Origin: Gracilaria domingensis
Lineage: Eukaryota; Rhodophyta; Florideophyceae; Gracilariales; Gracilariaceae
Assembly: GCA_022539475.1 (NCBI GenBank)
Contig: VCMS01000161.1
Coordinates: 58,448-122,447 of the forward strand
Length of the DNA: 64,000 nt
Direction of reading: 5' to 3'
The position numbers were made by a program, and so were the translations under genes. Each line of letters opens with the position of its first letter. The first letter of the stretch is position 1. This document shows, piece by piece, positions 47,102-58,260 of the stretch. A model generated the notes under the pieces. It was not told the DNA's origin, did no database searches, and worked only from the letters and a program-made list of their open reading frames with translations.

Positions 47102-47520
47102 CCCTACAAAAAATGTTTGGAAGAAGAGGAGCGCAATTTGGGGTTGATTGGCACTCATGAATGATACTTGAATGCCAGGTGGACTTCATTTGGCGAGCGC
47201 GCGATGCCCGTTAGCTCACTTTTGAGGTGTCGAAATGAACGACATGCGCCATGCCGATGGAGGGAATTATGATTGCAAGCGATAAAACTTTTCACTGCAT
47301 TTGCGCCCACATTGCTCCCATATGGCACCCCGCGTTGTGAGACTGCGCTCGACGCGCAGTCCGAATAATGAAATAAACTATTTAAAATATTGATTTGCCG
47401 TCACAGGGGTGTCCAAATGGAACGTGAATGGCGTACAATGTGAGTGCACTTGAAGGTTTAGCACATTGAAATTTGCATTCCAAATGCGCTCGCAAAATTG
47501 AAGAAATTTCTTCTAGAGAG
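47102..47520 (-). mobile_element. Short TIR element family I, copy 4 (reverse orientation)
   Basis: 419 bp; left end CCCTACAAAAAATGTTTGGA. Matches the copy at 19237 directly (GATTGGCACTCATGAATGATAC, GCAAGCGATAA, AATAATGAAA) and the other two copies in reverse complement. Confidence 0.75.
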
Positions 47521-48805
47521 AAAACTCCATCACTTGGAAGCACATTTCGATTCGCATCTACTATGACGGACGTATTTTCCCGCGGGAAGTATTACAAGAC
47601 TTGTGACCTTTTTAGTCACCTACTGGTACGGAAACGATTTCGAACTTCATTAAATCATCTCCACGCACGCAATACTGGCGTGTTTGCAACGGCCAAGAGA
47701 GCGCACACGCTGCTGGTATCCTTCTACACCGATACATTTCGAGTTTTCACTTAAGCGTACCAAAGCATGGCGTACACTCGAGCTGCAATGAATGAATGCG
47801 AAGCTGAAACACTACGCCTTAACGCCGTTGCTCGCTCGGTTTGCTTGGCGATCAAGAACGCTGCTACACAGATCCTCGAGACCATAACAACACGTCAACC
47901 ATGGTGCCCAGGGGTAATGGACTTCATATCTACTGGGCTTCGAATCCAGGCACACTTAGGACAATAGAACGGAGCTAAACTAGGGGTAACCATTGGGCTA
48001 TCCTTAAGGATCCTACACGCGTGGCATGTTCTGTACCGAAAACCTTCGAAATAGGTTTCGGACAACACAAGCCGTTCCTCATACCGCTACTCTCTTTCAT
48101 CTTTTGCATCCTCGATTTCTTCTTAGAAAGAACGTGGTGACTTCATGCTCTATGTTGTGCCTCTCGTAATGGAGCAGTGATGCAGGAGATCTGCGACTCA
48201 TGCAGGACTGACAGTTTCATGAAGGGCTGGATTATGAAGGGTTTAATATTGTGAAGGTAGACACTGCTCAAGACTAAGTTGAGCCATCAGCCGCAAGTTA
48301 CAAGGCTTCTCTGCCTCACAAGTCGCTGTGACTGTCACTGTCAATGTCTTCGCTGTAACGTGACTTGAATCGATGTGTCCATCAGAGTTTACGTTTATAA
48401 TGGAACACTTACAATTTCGACGTGGTCAGGACCTACACTCCGCACTATGTGCCGAAGTTTTCCGGGCTAGAGTGGAGAATTAACATTGCATGCCTGGGAT
48501 TTATTGAGATTGAGATATACTTGCCGTGAATGGCAGCTTTGCTTCTAGATTATATGTACATGAGGCAAAATTTGCGCGCTTCTGAAGGCTCTTTGGCGCA
48601 TGACACTTCACTTAGAAGTCTGATGCCGTCGAGTGCATTCGATGCCCCAGTGGTACTGTTTCTACAGACCATGTGGCAACAAGCTGTGAACCATGCTCTC
48701 AATAAATGGTGCCCGATGAGTTCCATGAAGAATGCGTGCATGAGGAGACAAACTGGGCTATCGGTACTCATCTTGTATCGAGCGGTAATCCTAGTAGAAT
48801 CATAA
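47521..48805. other. No recognised gene
   Basis: Two short plus-strand ORFs (47473-47754 and 47767-47967, the latter 66 codons and Ala-rich) without motifs, then non-coding sequence. Confidence 0.4.
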
Positions 48806-48945
48806 GGGAAAATACGGGGTGTGCACGGGTCTATTTGGAAAATTGGGTGGTCAAAATTGCAATCTACCCCGTGCGCGTACCTTGGACACCCCGTAAATGA
48901 ACACCAATTTTCCATATAAACCCGTGCACACCCCGTATTCACCCT
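48806..48945. mobile_element. 140-bp foldback element
   Basis: Arms at 48806-48845 and 48904-48945 are inverted copies: AATACGGGGTGTGCACGGGT is exact in both, followed by TATtTGGAAAATTGG versus TATaTGGAAAATTGG. The 58-bp centre also carries GGGGT/ACCCC words. It looks like a small palindromic MITE. No coding capacity. Confidence 0.75.
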
Positions 48946-49266
48946 CGGACAAAACATGATTCCCCTAGGGTAACCGTTCGTATTGTATAGGGAATAAATG
49001 TTGGATATCTGAAGACTGCTTTTCGCAATGTCCGCTTCGTCCGGGGTTCTATTTTAGAGGTTTCAGCTTCGAAGGATGTGATGAATTCGCGTGAAGTGAA
49101 GTTTTTGATATCCACTTTTCGTGTGTCTGTCGGGGACCTCTGGCAGATAAGCTCATCTTGGAATTGTGAAATGTACTTGTACGACATGCGCCGCGGGCAA
49201 TTATGTAAAGGCTGTGATTTTAGAAGCCAGTAATGAGCATGTGCAGTTCGTATCCGGAACTTTTTG
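48946..49266. other. No recognised gene
   Basis: Contains one minus ORF (48939-49271, 110 codons) that runs into the copy D leader and has no motif. Confidence 0.4.
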
Positions 49267-49911
49267 TTCATTAACTATTTTTTGGACGCCTCGTAGAGAG
49301 CAAGGCACCTTCTCCTAGAACGCAAGAGGAGATAGACTGCAGAAGTCGTTTTCTATCTGGAGGGTCTCCGGCGGTCAGAGGTCCGATCCCCTAGGGTACT
49401 GGGAATTTAGTTCCTGCCAGTGATCCTGACTATTGAAGTTTTTGTTGTTATTGTTGTTGTTGTTGTTTGCTGCTGTTGTTTGCTGCTGTTGTTGTTGCTG
49501 TTGTTTACCGCTGTTGTTTGCTGTCGTTTTTTGCCATTGCTGCCTTCCCGCCACCACCGTAATTGATTTGCTTCGCTGTTTCTTTTTCACAACATGGATT
49601 CGTTCAGTGGGCTCAAGATCGAGAAGTTGGGTGAGGATAACTTCCACACATGACAGCAGAGGATTCAGTACGTACTTGCATTTAAAGAACTCAAGAACCA
49701 TCTCAACACTTCTGCACCCACCGATGAAGAGGAACTGGCGAAATGGCAAATCCGAGACGAAAGGGCAATAGCGATCATTAGACTCACGCTTGCCGACGAG
49801 CACTTGGATCACATTCGTGACATTGAGACTGCTGTTGACGCATGTAACGCCATCTGCAATGTGTTCCAACGCGAGACTCTTCTGAACCAAATCAACGCCA
49901 GAGGTGCTTTC
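49267..49911 (+). mobile_element. Copia copy D: leader and gag start, truncated
   Basis: The plus strand matches the reverse complement of the copy A leader from about 55075 down. It includes a decayed form of the leader hairpin, the CTG/TTG microsatellite (49440-49535) and the gag start ATG at 49594, with SGLKIEKLGEDNF. A TGA follows soon after. It stops at gag codon RGAF, exactly where the copy A 3' LTR begins, so D and A lie in opposite orientation. Confidence 0.8.
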
Positions 49912-50697
49912 TGATAAAGGTTGAAGCTGAAAGGGAAGGTTGAAGAAAGGATAGGGGAATGAAGGGAAGTTCGCCAGCTCTGGCTCGGATTTTACTTGGA
50001 GGTGCTCGAGTCACCACTTATATAGAACTACTTTGCGACACCATCGCACAACTTCAACTCCAAGCAATACTTAAACCACTAGCTAGAGACACTCAATACT
50101 ACCAATCATCTTCTAACATAACATGGTAACACTGCCACACTATCATGACAGCTTATAACAACAAAGCACAACAACGCACAACAGTGCACAGCCGTGCACA
50201 TCAAGTTACGTGGCTACACATAACCATCACCATGCACAGATTCACATAGTGCCAACACGCTGTAATCCGTACACGCCACCATAACAGTTACGTACAAGCT
50301 CACCAACTAACACGTCACCACAAACTCACTCCAAGTCCTACGTCACCAACAATACCACAGTGTAAACCTCTTGACAGCGCATCTACTCCTCACCATAGTG
50401 CCAAAGTCACACCAAGCTGTCCTACATGTCCACGTACATACGTGTGTTTCCTGTGCATCATGTACAGTATGCCCAGTGTACTAGCTACACACGTGTACCA
50501 CGGAAACAACCCATTAGGGCCACAACACTTGTACCAACCACAATGCATATGACCATTTGCAGGAGCCAATCAGAAGCCCGTTTCACGTTAAGTTTGCGCA
50601 GAGGCGCATATGCGCTTTTCCAACGGCACCCTCCAAAACAGCCCATGCTCCCCAGCACTTTTGGTTTTCAGTGACAGCACAGCGTCAACATCCAACA
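49912..50697 (-). repeat. 3' LTR of copia copy A
   Basis: 786 bp; on the minus strand it starts TGTTGGATGTTGACG and ends CCTTTATCA. Contains a repeat-rich CA/AC segment (GCACAACAACGCACAACAGT). Confidence 0.93.
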
Positions 50698-50715
50698 CCC
50701 CCCCTCTGTCACTGA
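50698..50715 (-). other. Polypurine tract of copy A
   Basis: The minus strand reads AGTGACAGAGGGGGGG directly ahead of the TGTTGG of the 3' LTR. Confidence 0.8.
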
Positions 50716-50717
50716 CT

Positions 50718-53700
50718 TCAAACTTCTATGTGAATCACACCACCGGCTTCGCGGAACCTCTCGTGCTTCACTCGCGCAAGCGGCTTATTCAGCATGTCGG
50801 CAACCATGGAATCCGTTGGGCAGTAGAACAGCACAATCGACTTGGCCTGCAGAGCTTCTCGAGTGAAGTGGAACCGAATGTCAATATGCTTGGTTCGCCT
50901 GTTCACCACTCCATTACGAGCAAGGTCAATGCTGCCCTGGTTATCAACATACATGGGAGTTGGTTCAACCAGCAGCTTCACAGACCCATCTGCATCGATT
51001 CCAATTTCACTGCCAATGCCGTTCCAAAGTCGCCTAAGCCAGATTGCCTCCTTCGTGCCAGAGCACAAGCTCACGTACTCAGCCTCCGCACTGGACAGAG
51101 CCACTACCTCCTGTTGACGAGAAGACCACGACACAGCACCACCGCAAATCATGAACAAGTATCCGCTGGTGGATTTGCGGTTGGCAACATCACCCGCCCA
51201 GTCGGAGTCCACATACCCGTGCAGTTGCAAATCAGTGCTAGAGCCATACGTCAACCCGAACATGGTAGTGCCATTGAGGTAGCGAAGAACACGCTTGACC
51301 GCCTTCTAGTGAGTGTTGCCCGGCTTCTCAACATACTTGGCCAGCTTAGCCGCAGCATATGGGATATCCGGACGAGTTCCCACAGACAGATACATGAGGC
51401 AGCCAATCGCCTGACGATACGGTACATGCTTGAGCACTTCCTCCTCAACAGACAAGTCCACACCGCACTCCATAGGAGTGTCAACTGGTTTCGACAGCTG
51501 CATGCCAAATCGCTCCATGACCTTGTTGGTGTACGCTGACTGAGTCAAAAACAGCTCTCGCTTGGTTCTGTCACGATGGATTTCAAATCCAAGAACCATG
51601 CGAGCTTCTTTGAGGTCCTTCATGCGGAAACGACTTGACAGCTCTGCCTTCACACGCTCCATGGTTTTCATGCTCTGACTTGCAATCAGCAGGTCATCTA
51701 CGTACAGAGCAATGATAACCAAGAAACCCAGTATGATCCCGGTGTAGACACACTCGTCTGCGTCATTCGGCTTGAGGTGCATTTCACCAACAAGGAAGGC
51801 GTATATCTTGGCGTGCTACGGTCTTGGTGCTTGTCTAAGCCCATAGATCGCTTTCTTCAGTCGGCACACCAAGTCCTCCTTTCCCTGCTGTGTGAATCCC
51901 ATTGGCTGCTCCATGTACACTGTCTCGTCAAGGTCACCGTTCAGAAACGCAGTCTTCACGTCCATCTGGTGCAAGTGGAAGTCTCGTACGGCAGTGACTG
52001 ACAGGATCATTCTGATGGATGTGAACTTCACCACAGGTGCATAAGTCTCTGAGAAGTCCACACCCTCGATCTGCAGGAAGCCTCTTGCAACCACACGAGC
52101 CTTGTAACGCACGGTCGGTTCACCAGATGACGATGCCTCATACTTCTGTACATATACCCACTTGGACGAAATCACGTTGCTGTCTGCTGGCCTCGGCACT
52201 AGATCCCATGTGTCATGCTCCATCAATGACTCGTACTCACTCTTCATCGCCTTCTTCCAAGCTTCGGAATCAGGACGTGACACTGCGTCACCGTACGACG
52301 AAGGAGTATCATCACTGGCTGTAAGGAAAGCACTGGCACCACGCCACCACGAGGATGGCGTCTTTCTCTGACGTGTGGATTTACGAATGGGCTGCATCTC
52401 TGTCACTTCCGGCTCATCTTGTGGGACTGGTGTGGTGTGTTCATCCGTACTGGCATTCGTGGTACTCTCATGAGAAGCTGGTGCAGAAGGGTCATCTTCA
52501 GAATCATCGGCGGATGTGTCGGAGGTTGAGGCTTCAGCAGATCCCGACTTGTCAACCAAGTCGATATCCGCATAGTCCTCGTGTTCAGAGTGCTCGTCAC
52601 TTTCAGTTGCAGAGCACTCGTCAAACCTCACATCTCGTGACACAATCACCTTCTTCTTCTGGCTGTCCCACAACTTGTACCCGTGGGAGCCTGAATTGTA
52701 CCCAATGAAAATGCACTCCACTGCACGCTCTTCCAGCTTCTTCAACTTGTGATCAACCACCTTGAACCAGCAACGGCTACCAAACACACGCAGATTGCTC
52801 AGATCAGGCTTCTGTCCATGCCACAGCTCAAACGGCGTCACGTCACTCGGAAGCGCTTTGCAGGTCACTCTGTTGCGCACATACACAGAGACATTCAGAG
52901 CCTCAGCCCAAAAGCTTTTTGGCACATTCTTGTGATGCAACATTGACCTGACGAAGTCCATGAGTGTGCGGTTGAACCTCTCGGCTAGCCCGTTCTGCTG
53001 TGGATTGTAAGGCACAGTTCGCTGATGCTCAATACCGTACTGCTCAAGCTTTTCGGAGAACCGATTGGACAAGTACTCACCACCATTGTCAGTGCGCAAT
53101 GCACGCAACACACTCTTGCGAGCGGTGATGGTTAACACTTTCCTGCCCATCTGGTTCTCCACAAACCTGAGCCACTTGATGAACATCCGAAACATCTCAT
53201 CCTTCGTCTTGAGCATGTACAAGAAGCAGTAGCGGCTGTGGTCATCGATGAATGTGACAAAGTAGTGCGAGCCTCCCAAGGACTTCACGTTCACTGGACC
53301 CGATATATCAGAGTGTACCAGGTCCAGTACGTGTTCAGCTCGTTCCCCCCCTTGCTTGGAAGTCGGAGCACGGGTTGCTTTGCCCACTACACAAGAGCCG
53401 CACACATCCAGCTTCTGAGCCACATCCACATTCAGACCTGACACAACACCATTTCGAGCCATCTGCTTGATGCCTTCCACATTCACATGAGCCATTCGAG
53501 CATGCCAAAGAGACAAGTCTGACACAAGCGCACTGTCCGTATCCGTGAACTGATCTGCAGCAGTGCAAAGGTAGTACAGGTCTTTGACGCGGCGCCCAAC
53601 GGCAACCACTTTTGACCCCTTGTACACACATACCTTTTCTTTGTCAAACACTACCGTGCAGTTCAAATCACAAATCTGCGACACTGACAACAGGTGGTAC

Positions 53701-54752
53701 CGCAAGTTAGGCACGTGCACCACTTGCTTCAGCTTGCACTTACGTTTGGACCCTTCCACAGTCAGATCGAGCTCCACACTTCCGTGACCAACAGACTGCA
53801 ACTTGGAATCATTGCCGATACTCACACCCGACGACACCTTTGTCTCGTACGTTTGGAACATTGAGTCATCATAAGTCATGTGCGCAGTAGCTCCAGAGTC
53901 AACAATCCAGTCACTGTTAGTGGCCTTGTCGGCACCATTCGCAATGAGGCATACAAAGTCAGAATCGGTGCCGCCCGTACGTTGCTCATCGTTGAGCGCG
54001 GTATGTACACTTGGGTGAGCAGCATCGATCTGATCCTTGTTAGCCCCATCACGTTGCTTTTTGAAACAGTTCTTCTGGATATGACCCTTTATGCCACAAT
54101 AGTAACACACAACCGACTTCAATGACTTCCTACGAAACTGGCGTCCCACGAGTGCAGCATCACTACCGGACTCCTCCTTGGCACGATCTCTCATACGTTG
54201 CTCTTCTTGCAATAGACGGCTCTTCACAAACTCCATAGTGAGTTCGCGATCTCCGATCGTGGTGTCAATGGCAACAATGAGGTGCTCAAAACGATCCGGA
54301 AGTCCACATAGAGCAGCCATAGCAATGTCCTCTTCTTCAACGTTGACATCCATACTCTTGAGGTCGGAAGCCAAGTGCCGAACACGATTGATGAATTGCA
54401 ACATCTTCTCGTCCTCGCGCATCTTGACAGAGTAGAAAGCACGTCTGGCGTTGATTCGGTTAAGAAGAGTCTTACGTTGAAACACATTGCAAATGGCTTT
54501 CCATGCATCAGCAGCAGTCTCGATGTCTCGAATGTGATCCAAGTGCTCGTCGGCAAGCGTGAGTCCAATGATAGCTCTAGCCCTTTCGTCGCGGATTTGC
54601 CACTTTACCAGTTCCTCTTCATCCGTGGGTGCAGAAGTGGTGAGATGGTTCTTGAGGTCTTTCAGTGCAAGTACATACTGAATCATCTGCTTCCAAGTAT
54701 GGAAGTTATCCTCACCCAACTTCTCGATCTTGAGCCCACTAAACGAGTCCAT
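50718..54752 (-). pseudogene. Copia gag-pol polyprotein, one frame with two amber codons
   Basis: ATG at 54752 opens one frame of 1345 codons, ending TGA at 50718-50720. Order: gag (UBN2-type) 1-200; zinc knuckle CYYCGIKGHIQKNC near 216; protease DWIVDSGATAHMT near 283; pre-integrase HHCC region 415-453; integrase core with D482, D555 and E591 (D-D35-E spacing; LRTDNGGEYLS, NGLAERFNRT); RT with YKARVVARGF, MDVKTAFLNGDLDE and ALYVDDLLIAS near 1017; RNase H with YVDSDWAGD, LSSAEAEY and YVDNQGS. The only breaks are TAG at codons 979 (GLRQAPRP*HAKI) and 1150 (GNTH*KAVKRVL), both where copia proteins have Trp, i.e. TGG to TAG. Closely similar to copy B where B survives. Confidence 0.95.
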
Positions 54753-55353
54753 GATGTAAGAGAGGAACTGCAGCGAACCAGATAATGCGGTGGCAGACAG
54801 GCGGCAATAGCAAACGACAGCGGTAAACAACAACAGCAAACAACAACAAACAACAACAAACAACAGTAACAACAAACAACAACAACAATAAAGATGAATA
54901 GTCGGGTGCAAAAGGAACTAAGATTCCTGGTACCCTAGGGAGTCGGACCCCTGACCCCCGGAGACCCTCCGGGTAAGAAACGACTTCTGCAGTCTACCTC
55001 CTCCTGCGTTCTAGGAGAAGGTGCGTCGCTCTCTACGAGACTTCCAGAGAATGGTTAATGACCAAAGATATGCCTTCACCAAGTAAAACCCTCTCTGGTC
55101 TCTTGTAAGAACTTGCGCGACCCTGAAACTGCAGGACTATGACAAACCGAGGTACGCTTCTAGCAAGCAAACAATGAAGTTCACAAGCGGCCTGATCCTA
55201 AAAAGGAGGTCAGCCTACGACACGTCGCCTCCCCGCACCACCGAAGCAGTACGGATCAAAAGCTCGTTTCAGTTTGTCTTCGCCACAGATCAAGAACCCA
55301 ACACAAAGTCAGGTCAGCAACAATAAAGGTGGACCACCTCCTGTCCAGTGCAG
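54753..55353 (-). other. Leader of copia copy A with CAA/CAG microsatellite and hairpin
   Basis: Between the 5' LTR and gag. It contains a CAA/CAG-type microsatellite (54815-54893) and the hairpin CCCGGAG-ACC-CTCCGGG (54957-54973). It matches the leaders of B (61745-62400) and C (57129-57614) but stops at GTGCAG where those continue for some 650 bp. No PBS beginning TGGGCCC is left next to the LTR. Confidence 0.75.
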
Positions 55354-56138
55354 TGATAGAGGTTGAAGCTGAAAGGGAAGGTTGAAGAAAGGATAGGGGA
55401 ATGAAGGGAAGTTCGCCAGCTCTGGCTCGGAATTTACTTGGAGGTGCTCGAGTCACCGCTTATATAGAACTACTTTGCGCAACCATCGCACAACTCCAAC
55501 TCCAAGCAATACCTAAACCACTAGCTAGAGACACTCAATACTACCAATCATCTTCTGACATAACATGGTAACACTGCCACACTATCATGACAGCTTACAA
55601 CAACAAAGCACAACAACGCACAACAGTGCACAACCGTGCACATCAAGTTACGTGCCTACACATAACCATGACCATGCACAGATTCACATAGTGCCAACAC
55701 GCTGTAATCCGTACACGCCACCATAACAGTTACGTACAAGCTCACCAACTAACACGTCACCACAAACTCACTCCAAGTCCTACGTCACCAACAATACCAC
55801 AGTGTAAACCTCTTGACAGCGCATCTACTCTTCACCATAGTGCCAAAGTCACATCAAGCTGTCCTACATGTCCACGTACATACGTGTGTACCCTGTGCAT
55901 CATGTACAGTATGCCCAGTGTACTAGCTACACACGTGTACCCCGGAAACAACCCATTAGGGCCACAACACTTGTACGAACCACAATGCATATGACCATTT
56001 GCAGTAGCCAATCAGAAGCCCGTTTCACGTTGAGTTTGCGCAGAGGCGCATATGCGCTTTTCAACGGAACCCTCCAAAACAGCCCATGCTCCCCAGCACT
56101 TTTGGTTTTCAGTGACAGCACAGGGTCAACATCCAACA
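55354..56138 (-). repeat. 5' LTR of copia copy A
   Basis: 785 bp; on the minus strand TGTTGGATGTTGACC to CCTCTATCA. Aligns end to end with 49912-50697. Confidence 0.93.
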
Positions 56139-56205
56139 GAGTCCTTCACAAAAGGGATCTAGACGTCCACAAGTGACCACATTCTAGACACCGAAAACAA
56201 ATGTT

Positions 56206-57126
56206 GCTCTGAGCATGTAACACATAACAACCTCTCGGAGCACCATTAATCACAGTACTTCAACCAGACATGCAAACACACGCAACCTTCTGGTTCAAGA
56301 CCGATTTTCTGAACACCGGACATGCAACAAGTAGCAACCTTCCAGTTCAACATCACCTTCGTAACAGCTGGACATGCAAAAGAGAGCAACCTTCCAGCTC
56401 AACAAATCTCTTCAAACAGCGGACATGCAAAATCACAGCAACCTTCCGCGAATAACACACAAAGAGAATTGCAACACAGGCATCCTGGACTTGCAAAATG
56501 ACAACCTTCCAGGCCCCGTCCATACAAAATGATGTCCTACACACTCAGGCATGAAACAGTCAACCTCCTGAGTCAAACAGCTCTTTCATTCACACCGGAC
56601 ATGCAAACACATAGCAAACTTCCAGTGACAACAAACTGAAACAAAGAGCATAACAAACATCACAAGCAATGAAACAAACACTCAGGCATGAAACACTCAA
56701 CCTCCTGAATCGAACAGCTCTTCCATAACCCAGACATGCATACATGTAACAACCTCCCGGTAACATGAAAACAACATGGAGAGCAAAACACACATCACAA
56801 GTGATCAATAATACACTCAGGCATGAAACACTCAACCTCCTGAGTCAAACAGCTCTTCCGTACACACCGGACATGCAGACAAATAGCAACCTTCCGGTAC
56901 AACATAAGTAAAGCGAAGAGCACAGCACACATCCCGGGCATACATAATGACAACCTTCTGAGCCTGCGTAAGGAAGTCACGATAACAACGGACAAGTAAC
57001 ATCGCAACTTTCCAAAGTTGATACAAAGAAGAGCTCAGACATGTTCAACAACAAACACCCAGGAAGTGTCATAAACGAATCTCACACACACAGTCTCAGG
57101 CAGGAAACACTCCACGTCCTGAACTG
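56206..57126. repeat. Array of stem-loops with covarying stems
   Basis: About 16 units share an inner segment that opens CATG(C/A)AAA and closes (G)CAACCT, 17-21 nt. The flanks of each unit pair with each other, yet differ from unit to unit: GCTCTGAG/CTCGGAGC (56206, 56234), AACCAGA/TCTGGTT (56262, 56289), AGCTGGA/TCCAGCT (56366, 56393), GCGGA/TCCGC (56419, 56445), CCTGGA/TCCAGG (56484, 56508), ACTCAGG/CCTGAGT (56543 and 56815) and ACCGGA/TCCGGT (56866, 56893). The units at 56311, 56593, 56681 and 56728 have one or two mismatches, and those after 56930 are weaker. A higher-order period of about 135 bp (starts 56544, 56681, 56816) links a CTCAGG hairpin, TCAAACAGCTCTTCC, and a second hairpin. 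Non-coding in all frames beyond short ORFs. Function unknown. Confidence 0.8.
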
Positions 57127-57128
57127 TA

Positions 57129-58260
57129 GCGAGAATAACAACAACAAACTGCAAGCGATCGGGTGCATAAGGAACTAAGATTCCTGGTACCCTAGTGAGT
57201 CGGACCCCTGACCCCCGGAGACCCTCCGGGTAGGAAACGACTTTCTTCTGTCTACCTCCTCATGCGTTCCAGGAGAAGGCGCGTCGCTCTCTACGAGACG
57301 TCCAGAGGATGGTTAGTGACCAAAGATATGCCTTCACCAAGTTAAACCCTCTCTGGTCTCTTGCAAGAACTTGCGCGACCCTGATACTGCAGGTACTATG
57401 ACAAACCGAGGTACGCTTCCAGCAAGCAAACAATCAAGTTCACAAGCGGCCTGATCCTGAAAAGGAGGTCAGCCTACGACACGTCGCCTCCCCGCACCAC
57501 CGCAGCAGTACGGATCAAAAGCTCGTTTCAGTTTGTCTTCCCAACAGATCAAGAACCCAACACACAGTCAGGTCACACACAACAAAGGTGAACCACCCCT
57601 GTTCGATGCAGTACGTCACGGCACCCCTTCAACTTCAGCACTCGCGGTACTACCAGGTCTTCCGACCGACACCGTTATCTGCCCCGAAGGACCGGTGGGA
57701 GCCCGCTCGACAGCGCGTCCGAATTGGTTCAAGCCGCCAGACTAACGTCCCCGATTGCTCGGATCAACCGCTCGTCGCACCGAAACTCAAGTGATCACCA
57801 CAAATGCCGAGCACACAGGCAGTGCCCGGACTTCAACGAAAAAAACGAATGCTGAGCACAACACACAAGTGCACAGACTTCATCGACAACGGTACTCAAC
57901 CCCTCGGATCAGAACCCGCAAACACGACACGGGGATCACAACAACGAAAACAGAGGCGAGAAACCAACAAAGCGGATAGCGATCGACGAAAACGAAAATG
58001 AACTAGAAACCAAACAGAATCACGAAAGTAGAACAGCGTCGAGCCACTACCACCACAACGCCCTCAGGGAGGAACGCAAACCAAAAGGGAAATACAACAC
58101 CACCAAACCGGTCAATGACAAGAAACACGACGGAGAAAAAACATCGAAAACATCAACAACGGCGTTCAACAACACGGACGGCGGTGAGGGAGAGCGGCGG
58201 AAAGGGAAACCTCAAGAAGAACGACAAACGGCAGAGGTCAGCCGGGCTGGGCCCATAACC
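57129..58260 (-). mobile_element. Copia copy C: leader with PBS
   Basis: Minus-strand leader homologous to those of A and B: CAA-rich tract, hairpin CCCGGAG-ACC-CTCCGGG at 57214-57230, and a block at 57590-57790 almost identical to 62390-62590. Next to the LTR the minus strand reads GGTTATGGGCCCAGCC, so TGGGCCCAG five bases from the LTR is the likely PBS. Instead of gag, the stem-loop array follows. Confidence 0.75.

Larger units (their letters stand above)
49912..56138 (-). mobile_element. Copia copy A, nearly complete
   Basis: Minus-strand element with two LTRs, leader, gag-pol and polypurine tract. By eye the LTRs differ at about 22 of 785 sites plus one indel (about 97% identical), so it is the youngest element here. 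Flanks CTTTC and GAGTC do not match, so the insertion was rearranged or is recombinant. The family is the same as copies B, C and D. Confidence 0.93.

Noticed and set aside
48550-48957. 135-codon minus-strand ORF
   Set aside because: Half of it is the foldback element and its antisense strand is equally open; no motif.
49433-49771. Poly-Leu/Cys ORFs over the CTG/TTG tract, and the N-terminal extension of the ORF ending at 54911
   Set aside because: They translate the leader microsatellite; the gag start MDSF lies at 54752 (minus) and 49594 (plus).
50610-51539. 309-codon plus-strand ORF
   Set aside because: Antisense of the copy A RNase H/RT region.
56590-57026. Cys-rich hydrophobic peptides on the minus strand of the stem-loop array
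   Set aside because: Frames are short, shift from unit to unit and follow from the repeat itself; conservation is in the paired DNA words, not in codons.
56206-57126. CRISPR array
   Set aside because: The context is eukaryotic, units are imperfect, there are no unique equal-length spacers, and no cas genes are present.
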